Positions 1 to 5,354 are shown, counted from the stretch's first letter. The stretch is DNA of 6,319 nucleotides from an uncultured Collinsella sp. (GCA_902468695.1 CABQZS010000030.1:1-6319); one strand, 5' to 3'. Numbers and translations: made by a program. The notes: generated by a model not told the origin, from the letters alone.

Positions 1-1
1 G

Positions 2-181
2 GCGCAGGCACAGCCCGTGTCTCGCCCAACCCCATCCACCGAGACCGTCCGCAGCGCCGAGTCCATGCGTCGCGCGCGCCTTGCCGTCAAACGTCAACGC
101 ACGATGGCGCTCACGATGGTGATTGTTGCCCTGGTAGCAATCGTGGTCATACTCGTCCTCGCATCTGCCGGCATGCTTTAG
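2..181 (+). CDS. C-terminal fragment of a membrane-anchored protein (5' partial)
   Basis: An open frame enters from the left edge and ends at TAG 179-181, giving 59 residues. The visible part starts with a Pro/Thr/Ser-rich stretch (AQAQPVSRPTPSTETVRSAE), then a strongly basic segment (MRRARLAVKRQRT), then about 22 hydrophobic residues (ALTMVIVALVAIVVILVLAS) and the tail AGML. This is the layout of a C-terminal membrane anchor with the basic residues inside and almost nothing beyond the membrane. The domain that would name the family lies outside the window, so no function is assigned. The gene converges on the zinc-ribbon gene downstream. A 7-bp inverted repeat (166-172 with 181-187) spans the stop codon, but no T-tract follows it on the + strand. 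Codon use is GC-rich like the neighbouring genes, which supports a real coding frame. Confidence 0.7.
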   Translation, partial: AQAQPVSRPTPSTETVRSAESMRRARLAVKRQRTMALTMVIVALVAIVVILVLASAGML

Positions 182-220
182 CCGGCAGTAAAACCCAAAT
201 CAGCAAATAGACCCATTTGC

Positions 221-268
221 AAAAAGCGGTGGCGGGCGCAACTCTCAATAAAGCCGCGCCCGCCACCG
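221..268 (-). terminator. Rho-independent terminator of the zinc-ribbon gene
   Basis: A perfect 13-bp inverted repeat (227-239 with 256-268; CGGTGGCGGGCGC and its complement) encloses a 16-nt loop. Read on the - strand it is followed, after one C, by five T (complement of 221-225). It lies 34 bases past the stop of the - strand gene. On the + strand there is no T-tract after the stem, so it should act mainly for the - strand gene, although the hairpin also sits downstream of the + strand fragment. Confidence 0.9.
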
Positions 269-301
269 TCCCCATGCATCGCACGCTGACAATACGAGGT
301 A

Positions 302-1546
302 CTAGGAAATCAAAAGCTCAAAGGAATCCGTGATGCGCGTTCCCATGTTAACGGCGCCGTCTCCCGATTCGACTGTGGTATTCAGGTAGTACTTGCCGTT
401 CTTCTTTTTAGGTACACCCGTAACCGTAAGGTCGCAGCCCTCCTCCTCGACGGGAAGCGAAAACTCAAAGCCCTTATTCCTGACAAACGTACCGGTGACG
501 TCCGTGTAGGTGCGATAGTCGTCACCATCGGATTGGGCGACGGTTTTTTCGGCGTTGTAGGTATCGTGGGCATGCAGCGTGGCCGAGATGTCTGCAACCG
601 CTTCGCCGGAATTACTGATGCTCTTAAACACAATCACAAGGTCGTTTTTGCTCGCGCCGTAGCAAGTATGGCCCCAAGAGTTGCCCGTCTCCTTAAGTGC
701 TCCGCGCCACGTGGTGTTGGCAAAGCTCGTGGGCTTATCGATGTTGAGCTTCGCTGTGCTACCAGAGGTCGTGGTGGTCGACGAGGTCGCGTTGCCCGCC
801 GTGGAAGAGTCCTCGGCATCGGAGCTGGCGTCCTCGCCGTTCTTGCTTGCGGTCTTGAGCTCCGCCTTAGTATCCTTAAGGTCGGACTTTGTCTGATCGA
901 GCTCGTCTTGCGTTTTTGTGAGTTCGTCCTTGGAAGATTCAAGCTGCTTCTTGAGCTTTTGAATCTGCTCCGTATTTTGCGGATGAGCCAAACCATATGA
1001 GTAGCCCGCCCAGCCGGTTCCCGCGCACAAGGCGGCAACGACAATAACGCCGGCGGCGATGGCGGGCGCATACGACTTGCCCAGGCGCTTGCGTGCTAGC
1101 TTGTACTCGGCCTTGGCCGTCTTGAGGCTCTCGCGGTCCTGCTCGAGCTGCTCTTCCTCACTGAGCGGCGTAGAACCAAAATCGGCATGGCAGGCAGGCT
1201 CAGTTTCCACGTCCTCGATCGTAGTGCCAAAGTCTGACAAGGGATCGACTACACGCGTGGCGTCCGAATCGGATTCGGGCACAGCGGGCTCAGACGCGCC
1301 GGGTGCCGCCACCGGCTGCTCGTCTGCTTTCGAGGCAGCATCCGCCTTAGGCAACTCCACCGTTGCCGCCGTAGCGGCCTCACCGTCGCGCCACGAAAAG
1401 GCCGGGCTCTGCGACACCGTCTGGGGCGTGGTGTAGGGATCTTCGGGAGCAGGTGCAGCCGGCGCGGCGGCGTCAAGAGGCGATCCGCATTCGGAGCAAA
1501 AACTAGCGTCATCGGGCAACAATGCACCGCAATAAGGGCATTCCAT
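302..1546 (-). CDS. Zinc-ribbon, single-pass membrane protein with coiled coil
   Basis: A 414-residue protein. Residues 1-21 are a zinc ribbon with CPYC and CSEC pairs (C3, C6, C17, C20). Residues 25-125 are Ala/Pro/acidic and look disordered. Residues 128-157 are charged and helical and end in a basic patch (KLARKRLGK). Residues 161-184 form the one membrane span. Residues 190-235 are a Lys/Glu/Asp/Gln heptad-like coiled coil, 236-265 a Ser/Thr/Gly/Asp linker, and 266-414 a folded-looking domain that I do not recognise. The basic patch before the span predicts the zinc ribbon inside and the coiled coil and C-terminal domain outside. The start is supported by GAGG at 1556-1559 on the - strand, 9 nt before ATG. 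The gene is divergent from the FHA gene and shares its promoter region. The cytosolic segment has Thr sites in acidic context (DATRVVD; TTIEDVETE, residues 95-116) that could be phosphorylated by the neighbouring kinase; that is inference. The ribbon may bind zinc or mediate protein contacts. Confidence 0.88.
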   Translation of the reverse strand: MECPYCGALLPDDASFCSECGSPLDAAAPAAPAPEDPYTTPQTVSQSPAFSWRDGEAATAATVELPKADAASKADEQPVAAPGASEPAVPESDSDATRVVDPLSDFGTTIEDVETEPACHADFGSTPLSEEEQLEQDRESLKTAKAEYKLARKRLGKSYAPAIAAGVIVVAALCAGTGWAGYSYGLAHPQNTEQIQKLKKQLESSKDELTKTQDELDQTKSDLKDTKAELKTASKNGEDASSDAEDSSTAGNATSSTTTTSGSTAKLNIDKPTSFANTTWRGALKETGNSWGHTCYGASKNDLVIVFKSISNSGEAVADISATLHAHDTYNAEKTVAQSDGDDYRTYTDVTGTFVRNKGFEFSLPVEEEGCDLTVTGVPKKKNGKYYLNTTVESGDGAVNMGTRITDSFELLIS

Positions 1547-1573
1547 AGGGCACGACCTCTCAAAATGTGTCGT

Positions 1574-1612
1574 TTGCAGCCATCCTGCAACTTGGCGTAT
1601 ATGCCCTATAAT
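1574..1612 (+). promoter_or_regulatory. Promoter of the FHA gene with a dyad over the -35 position
   Basis: A perfect TATAAT lies at 1607-1612. The -35 position (about 1584-1590) matches the consensus poorly (CCTGCA or CTGCAA), but it overlaps a perfect dyad, TTGCAG-N5-CTGCAA (1574-1590). A poor -35 under a dyad is what an activator- or repressor-controlled promoter often looks like. The implied leader is about 108 nt. I could not find a convincing -35/-10 pair for the divergent - strand gene, so its start site is open. Confidence 0.5.
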
Positions 1613-1633
1613 GTCTCAATAGTTATGCAAAGC

Positions 1634-1672
1634 GTTGCGCAACATTTTTCGAGTCGGTACGCTTTGAGCGTA
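1634..1672. promoter_or_regulatory. Two dyads in the divergent intergenic region
   Basis: GTTGCGCAAC (1634-1643) is a perfect 10-bp palindrome. TACGCT-TTG-AGCGTA (1658-1672) is a perfect 6-bp inverted repeat with a 3-nt loop. Both lie downstream of the TATAAT box and upstream of the FHA start, in the predicted leader. They could be protein-binding sites or, for the second, a small RNA hairpin. No binding protein can be named. Confidence 0.35.
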
Positions 1673-1714
1673 GCCATTTTCTATCATGTTTGCAGTACGT
1701 CATTAAAGTTATCT

Positions 1715-1721
1715 GGGGAGG
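1715..1721 (+). promoter_or_regulatory. Ribosome binding site that sets the FHA protein start
   Basis: GGGGAGG ends 5 nt before ATG 1727. The same frame is open back to an ATG at 1565, but that start would run through the TATAAT box and the dyads, encodes non-conserved-looking residues, and has no Shine-Dalgarno site. The start at 1727 is therefore preferred. Confidence 0.85.
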
Positions 1722-1726
1722 CTGCC

Positions 1727-2689
1727 ATGGCGGCGGAAACACCGTGCTCGGTCCTCTACAACGACATCCGATCGTTCGGCGGTCTCAAGCATCTCGAGAT
1801 TGCGCGAATGCTCATTAACGGCAATTCGTATGCAGGCAGTACCCTGCTCGACAAATGCTCTACCAACCGCTCGTACCTCACTCGCTACATCGTCCACCGC
1901 GAGCCCGATCAGTGTGCGCCAGGCATCTACAATGACCTTACCGTCTCCACGCTTAACCTTGCCGCCGCCATTAGCAACAAGCTCGGCGGAGGCGATTGCG
2001 CCTATCAGGAAATATCCGAGCATTACAGCGGCCCGGCGGCCCAAGGCATGATGTCGATTCTCGCCGATTATGACCTCGACGACCGCCTCTACGCCAACGC
2101 CTTGGGGCGTATCAACAGCTCCGATGACCACAGCCCCCGCGAAAAAAGCACGCTCTTCTTGATGCTCTTTGTGGCGACGGGCGCACTTGCCGATCCCGTT
2201 CAAGGCGTGGCCACCGTCGAGCGCTTTTGCGACAGCAAGACGGGCGGGCACTTTGGCACCACCGAAACTACCGTCGGACGTGACTTTATAGGCAGCCTGG
2301 AGCAGCCGCGCGCCGTCGCCCCCAACCTCGGTCTGCTCAGGACACATGCCGACAACTGCGTCGACATGCAAATCCATCCCCTCACACGAGATCCACGCGG
2401 CACCGTGATTGGTTCTTTGCCCAAAACCTCGCCCAGCATCACCGATGTGGGCGCCGATGCATCGCGCGAGCATCTTCGCATTTGGCTTGAGGGTGAGCAC
2501 TGGTACGCCCAGGGCCTTGGATCGACCAACGGCACGGTGCTCGAATCGGGTGCAGGCGACGGCGATATCGTAATCGAGCCGCCCCGCGACCAACGAGAGC
2601 CCGGCAAAGTCTATCCCCCCGTGGAAATCGAAAACAGCGACAGACTTCACTTGGGTCTCTATACAACGTTTCTCGTTATTGTGGACTAG
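1727..2689 (+). CDS. FHA-domain protein with GarA-like ETT motif
   Basis: A 320-residue soluble protein with no membrane span or signal peptide. Residues 1-170 form a mostly helical N-terminal region that I do not recognise. Residues 208-320 are a divergent FHA domain, a phosphothreonine-binding fold. It shows the IGS turn at 229-230 (most FHA domains have GR), S246-R247-x-H249, S266-T-N268-G269-T270, and a final strand DRLHLGLYTTFLVIV. The serine and asparagine that contact phosphothreonine are kept; the usual arginine of the first loop is replaced by serine. A long insert (271-300) separates the NGT turn from the last strands. Just before the domain, residues 180-194 read ETTVGRDFIGSLEQP, resembling the phosphorylated N-terminal switch of GarA/OdhI. 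The gene lies directly upstream of the kinase gene on the same strand, separated by a hairpin region, and is likely a partner or substrate of that kinase. No metabolic target can be named. Confidence 0.85.
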   Translation: MAAETPCSVLYNDIRSFGGLKHLEIARMLINGNSYAGSTLLDKCSTNRSYLTRYIVHREPDQCAPGIYNDLTVSTLNLAAAISNKLGGGDCAYQEISEHYSGPAAQGMMSILADYDLDDRLYANALGRINSSDDHSPREKSTLFLMLFVATGALADPVQGVATVERFCDSKTGGHFGTTETTVGRDFIGSLEQPRAVAPNLGLLRTHADNCVDMQIHPLTRDPRGTVIGSLPKTSPSITDVGADASREHLRIWLEGEHWYAQGLGSTNGTVLESGAGDGDIVIEPPRDQREPGKVYPPVEIENSDRLHLGLYTTFLVIVD

Positions 2690-2691
2690 CG

Positions 2692-2729
2692 CGGGCGGTG
2701 ATCGAAAGACGGTCATCGCCCGTCTTTCG
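2692..2729 (+). terminator. Overlapping alternative hairpins after the FHA gene (attenuator-like)
   Basis: Three bases after the FHA stop, two hairpins compete for the same bases. Hairpin A pairs 2692-2703 with 2711-2722 (12 bp, two G-U pairs on the + strand RNA, 7-nt loop). Hairpin B pairs 2703-2712 with 2720-2729 (10 bp, perfect, 7-nt loop). Only a broken pyrimidine-rich tail follows (TCTGCTACCTTCT), so termination is probably partial. The wobble pairs in A form on + strand RNA only, which fits + strand transcription. It may end or attenuate transcription between the FHA and kinase genes. Confidence 0.6.
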
Positions 2730-2771
2730 TCTGCTACCTTCTACGTCGTAAACGACAATGCTCAGCGGCAT

Positions 2772-2824
2772 ACGTGAGCAGTGCGGCTATTATGGTACTT
2801 TACCGATAACCGCACTGTTCACGT
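2772..2824 (+). promoter_or_regulatory. Long hairpin upstream of the kinase gene
   Basis: Arms 2772-2786 and 2810-2824 pair over 15 bp with a single G-U pair (G2778 with U2818). The 23-nt loop can pair further (GGTA 2794-2797 with TACC 2801-2804). The end is 35 nt before the kinase ATG, so it would fold in the leader of that message or of a read-through transcript. A TATTAT (2788-2793) inside the loop has no good -35, so I do not call it a promoter. It may be a regulatory leader, an operator or a dispersed palindromic repeat. Confidence 0.55.
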
Positions 2825-2849
2825 ACACGTGCGACAACCCATGCCAGAC

Positions 2850-2855
2850 AAAGGA
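2850..2855 (+). promoter_or_regulatory. Ribosome binding site that sets the kinase start
   Basis: AAAGGA lies 4 nt before ATG 2860, a slightly short spacing. The frame is open from ATG 2758, but that upstream start has no Shine-Dalgarno site and would place the long hairpin (2772-2824) inside the coding region. The 34 extra residues show no kinase feature. Confidence 0.65.
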
Positions 2856-2859
2856 CGCC

Positions 2860-4944
2860 ATGGATACTACCGACAGCGCCTATGGCGACAAACTCATCCG
2901 TCTTGACACGTTCGACACCGCCGTGGCGGTCGACCCCAGCGCCGAGGACGACGCCAAGCGTCGGTTTATGACGCTTATTCTCCAGACGACCCACCGCGAC
3001 AACGGCAACATCGGGCACGTGCTGCGCGCGACCAACACAAGCGGCGAGGTCTTTGCCGTCAAGCTGCTCAAGGACAACGCCATCCTTTCCGACCAAGCCC
3101 CCGACCGCTCCGCCGAGCAATCGGCCGCGCACCAGGCCAACACCGCCGCGCTGTTCGAGGAGTACCGTCATCTGTGCACTGTCTCGCACCTGCGCGGATT
3201 TCCGCGCGTCTATGGCTATGGATCGTGCGAGGACGACCCGCTCATCCTCATGGAGTGGGTCGAGGGTACCTCGCTCAAGCAGGCGCTGCCCTTGCTTCCG
3301 CACGATGTCTCGGGCGGGCTAACCACCCAGATGGTAGCCGCCGTTGGAAACGCCGTGCTTCGCGCACTCCTGATGACCCAGGGGCTCGTGAATCCGGTCG
3401 TCCATCGCGACCTGTCGCCCGCCAATATCATGTTCCGTACCACCAGCCGAACGCTCGAGCAGCAGATTGCCGATTGCTCCTTTGACCCCTGTCTCATCGA
3501 CATGGGTTCCGCGACCATGGCCCTCGGCGATGACACAATCACCCGGCGCGCCGACATCTGGCGCTTTGCCACGCCCGCATACGCCGCGCCCGAGATGCTC
3601 ACGCAGGATATCGAAGGCATCGCGGCCCTTCGCCGTTCGCCGGCAATCGACGTCTATGCGCTTTCGAGCATTCTGTACCAGCTCTACAGCGGTCGCAAAC
3701 CGTTTGACTTTGAGTCGACGGACGCCGCTGCAACCGGCTCGTTCTATCTCGTAAAGACCAAGACCAAGCCGGCACCGCTCGAGCCGCGCTGCGAGGGCGA
3801 TGAAGCGCTCGTCCAAATCATCATGAAGGGTCTCTCAGTCGAGCAGTGCGATCGTCCCACCGAGCAACAGATGCTCGAGGTGCTCTCGGCATACCTCACC
3901 GATGCCGAATCCGAGGGCCGCGAAGGCGCAGGAGACGAGGCCACGATTGATATCGATTCTGGCACGCACCTTAAGGTCGACGTCGCCGGCGAGCGCGCAC
4001 GAGAGATCTTGGAGCAGGCCCGGCACGATGCCATGACCCGCCGCCGCTTTATTATCGGTGGCGTTGTCGCGGCCGTTGCGGGGCTCGGCGTTATCGGGGC
4101 GGCAACCCATGGCTTTGGCATCCCCGACTACCTGGACGGCATCCGCGGTTCACTTGACGACTACACCTGGGATCAGCTGCAGGAGATTTCGCTCAAGATT
4201 AAGGCCGCCGAGACCCGTAGCGAGGCACGCGAGATTGCCAAGCGCTATCATCTGCTCGATGACAACGGGCATATCCCCTATCCATGCACCAAGCGCGTCA
4301 CGCTCACCAACGGGCTGCAGGTTGGCGCGCAGCTTGCGGGCATTCGCCACGACGAGCTTCTAGACGGTACGGGCAAGGCAGGGCTAACGTTTATGTTCGA
4401 CGCCGGCATTGCCGAGCGCGACGCCGCGGCCCAACCGTTGAGCGCCGGCTGGGCAGATTGCGAGCTGCGGGAATGGCTCGATAACGACGGCCTTAAGCTG
4501 CTGCCCAACGAGTTACGCGCACTCATCAAATCTGTCAAAAAGATCTCGAATAACGTTGGCGCCGCCAGAAGCGCATCGTGTCTGAGCGAGCTGCCCTCAA
4601 CCCTATGGCTGCCCGCCATGGTCGAGCTGTGCGGAGCGCAGCCGCCCGAGTCATTTGTCGAGGACTTTCGCTACCTGGCCGACATCTATAACGGCGAGGG
4701 CAAGGAGTACCAGCTCTTCCGCGAGCTCAAGGTGAGTCCGTATACCACGAACGAGACGCTGGTTCGCCAGTGGAAGGGCAAGGACACCTGTTGGTGGGAA
4801 CGAACTGCGAGTCCTGACACATCGGAGAGCGAAGGCACACTCTATATGAATCGCGTGGGACACGACGGCGACGTCTTTACGTACGCCACGCCTGCGGAAA
4901 AGCCAAACAAGCGAACCTGCGTGATTCCCGGATTCTGTATCTAG
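2860..4944 (+). CDS. Transmembrane Ser/Thr protein kinase with DUF6273-like sensor domain
   Basis: A 694-residue protein. Residues 40-345 are a Hanks-type kinase: degenerate glycine loop DNGNIGHV (47-54), ATP-binding K68 in AVK, probable helix-C E101, hinge LMEWVEG (130-136), catalytic loop HRDLSPAN (D184, N189), DMG in place of DFG (D214), APE (243-245), D264 and R332 of the C-lobe. The main catalytic residues are present, so it should be active, although HRDLSP and DMG are variant forms. Residues 346-390 form a cytosolic juxtamembrane stretch with EATIDID (T362). One membrane span covers about 397-416, preceded by TRRR. Residues 430-694 resemble DUF6273: GWADCELREWLD near 530-541, WWERTASP at 645-652, and an ending RTCVIPGFCI. 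Positive charges before the span predict the kinase inside and the DUF6273-like domain outside, the PknB layout with a different sensor. It probably phosphorylates the neighbouring FHA and zinc-ribbon proteins. The ligand is unknown. Confidence 0.9.
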   Translation: MDTTDSAYGDKLIRLDTFDTAVAVDPSAEDDAKRRFMTLILQTTHRDNGNIGHVLRATNTSGEVFAVKLLKDNAILSDQAPDRSAEQSAAHQANTAALFEEYRHLCTVSHLRGFPRVYGYGSCEDDPLILMEWVEGTSLKQALPLLPHDVSGGLTTQMVAAVGNAVLRALLMTQGLVNPVVHRDLSPANIMFRTTSRTLEQQIADCSFDPCLIDMGSATMALGDDTITRRADIWRFATPAYAAPEMLTQDIEGIAALRRSPAIDVYALSSILYQLYSGRKPFDFESTDAAATGSFYLVKTKTKPAPLEPRCEGDEALVQIIMKGLSVEQCDRPTEQQMLEVLSAYLTDAESEGREGAGDEATIDIDSGTHLKVDVAGERAREILEQARHDAMTRRRFIIGGVVAAVAGLGVIGAATHGFGIPDYLDGIRGSLDDYTWDQLQEISLKIKAAETRSEAREIAKRYHLLDDNGHIPYPCTKRVTLTNGLQVGAQLAGIRHDELLDGTGKAGLTFMFDAGIAERDAAAQPLSAGWADCELREWLDNDGLKLLPNELRALIKSVKKISNNVGAARSASCLSELPSTLWLPAMVELCGAQPPESFVEDFRYLADIYNGEGKEYQLFRELKVSPYTTNETLVRQWKGKDTCWWERTASPDTSESEGTLYMNRVGHDGDVFTYATPAEKPNKRTCVIPGFCI

Positions 4945-4987
4945 GCAGCGGGCGTCTTGCCGCGACGGGACCCCTCCCCGGCAATTG

Positions 4988-5042
4988 TCTCGATCTGTAA
5001 CAGTTAGAGCCCAAAAACCGGTCTAAATGTTACAGATCGAGA
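4988..5042. repeat. Palindromic unit 1
   Basis: The arms 4988-5002 and 5028-5042 are a perfect 15-bp inverted repeat around a 25-nt loop. After one mismatch the stem can continue with TTAGA (5004-5008) and TCTAA (5022-5026), making it the longest stem of the three. Confidence 0.93.
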
Positions 5043-5067
5043 TGTTCGGATTGGCCTGGATGGTTTG

Positions 5068-5122
5068 TCTCGACCTGTAACATCTACTCGGTAAAACGGG
5101 GTCTAGTTGTTACAGATCGAGA
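5068..5122. repeat. Palindromic unit 2
   Basis: The arms 5068-5082 and 5108-5122 match over 14 of 15 positions. The exception is C5074 opposite A5116, which would be a G-U pair in RNA from the - strand. The inner CTA (5084-5086) pairs with TAG (5104-5106). Confidence 0.92.
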
Positions 5123-5147
5123 CGTTAGTTTTCGGCTGAAATATTTG

Positions 5148-5202
5148 TCTAAATCTGTAACAGCTATGGTTCAAAAACCGGTCCAGACGTTACAGATTGA
5201 GA
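5148..5202. repeat. Palindromic unit 3
   Basis: The arms 5148-5162 and 5188-5202 match over 13 of 15 positions (mismatches A5151/G5199 and A5162/C5188). Relative to units 1 and 2, the fifth pair is changed from G-C to A-T on both sides (5152 and 5198), so pairing is kept. Confidence 0.9.
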
Positions 5203-5276
5203 TGTTTGGCAGAGACGGTCACCGATTGAGCAGCCACCCTCATCTGTAATGAAAAGTCATACATTCCAACTATTAC

Positions 5277-5307
5277 TGGACACCCCCAGGGGGTATGGGT
5301 GTATAGT
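5277..5307 (+). promoter_or_regulatory. copA: Promoter of copA with long spacer
   Basis: TGGACA (5277-5282, five of six to TTGACA) and TATAGT (5302-5307, five of six to TATAAT) are separated by 19 bp, longer than the usual 17. The predicted start is near 5314, giving a leader of about 40 nt before ATG 5355. The long spacer and the dyads inside it point to a metal-regulated promoter. Confidence 0.6.
5280..5302. promoter_or_regulatory. Probable copper-responsive operator (CsoR- or CueR-type)
   Basis: Two dyads overlap between the -35 and -10 boxes. The inner one, ACCCCC-A-GGGGGT (5282-5294), continues into GGGGGTATGGG and resembles GC-rich CsoR sites of copper operons. The outer one, ACACCC-N11-GGGTGT (5280-5302), is centred within one base of the middle of the 19-bp spacer, as in MerR/CueR-type promoters. 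The regulator is not in the window. Confidence 0.6.
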
Positions 5308-5354
5308 ATCGGCAGGTTAACAATTCCAACACCGAATCACGGAAAGGAGAAGCC

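Larger units (their letters stand above)
4985..5204. repeat. Array of six alternating 15-nt arms at 40-nt spacing (three 80-nt units)
   Basis: Arms start at 4988, 5028, 5068, 5108, 5148 and 5188, exactly 40 nt apart. Arms 1, 3 and 5 read like TCTCGATCTGTAACA; arms 2, 4 and 6 are its reverse complement. Every interval between arms is 25 nt. Each pair 1-2, 3-4 and 5-6 can form a hairpin with a 25-nt loop; pairs 2-3 and 4-5 can do the same in the other register. The array lies between the kinase stop and the copA promoter, in sequence visibly richer in A and T than the genes. It has no coding potential that I can see. Bases 4945-4984 before it hold no clear intrinsic terminator, so the first hairpin may be the only structure ending the kinase transcript. 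Confidence 0.93.

Noticed and set aside
203..220. Small hairpin GCAAAT-N6-ATTTGC near the - strand terminator
   Set aside because: Six weak A/T-rich pairs directly after the T-tract of a strong terminator; no role is apparent and chance is likely.
533..1000. 155-codon + strand frame inside the zinc-ribbon gene
   Set aside because: It is opposite the coiled-coil region of a well-supported - strand gene and has no start signal or domain; its Leu/Val richness comes from reading Glu/Lys codons in reverse.
1709..2716. Long open frame (335 codons) on the - strand opposite the FHA gene
   Set aside because: It is a GC-rich shadow of the FHA gene. It shows no recognisable domain and no Shine-Dalgarno site, and it overlaps the real gene completely.
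2758..2859. Upstream start (ATG 2758) for the kinase
   Set aside because: No ribosome binding site, and it would translate through the long leader hairpin; ATG 2860 has AAAGGA in front.
2800..4350. Several open frames on both strands inside the kinase gene
   Set aside because: The kinase frame contains all expected motifs in order; the others are Arg-, Ala- or Ser-rich out-of-frame readings.
4988..5202. CRISPR array
   Set aside because: The repeats are only 15 nt, alternate in orientation, and the 25-nt intervals resemble each other. CRISPR repeats are longer and directly oriented, with unrelated spacers. No cas gene is seen.
5237..5251. Possible seventh, decayed arm of the 40-nt array
   Set aside because: Only ATCTGTAA matches well, and it is 9 nt off the 40-nt pitch, with no partner arm downstream.
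5263..5330. Direct repeat ATTCCAAC (5263-5270 and 5323-5330) flanking the copA promoter
   Set aside because: Eight bases, exactly 60 bp apart, but with no further shared sequence or insertion-like features between them; probably chance.
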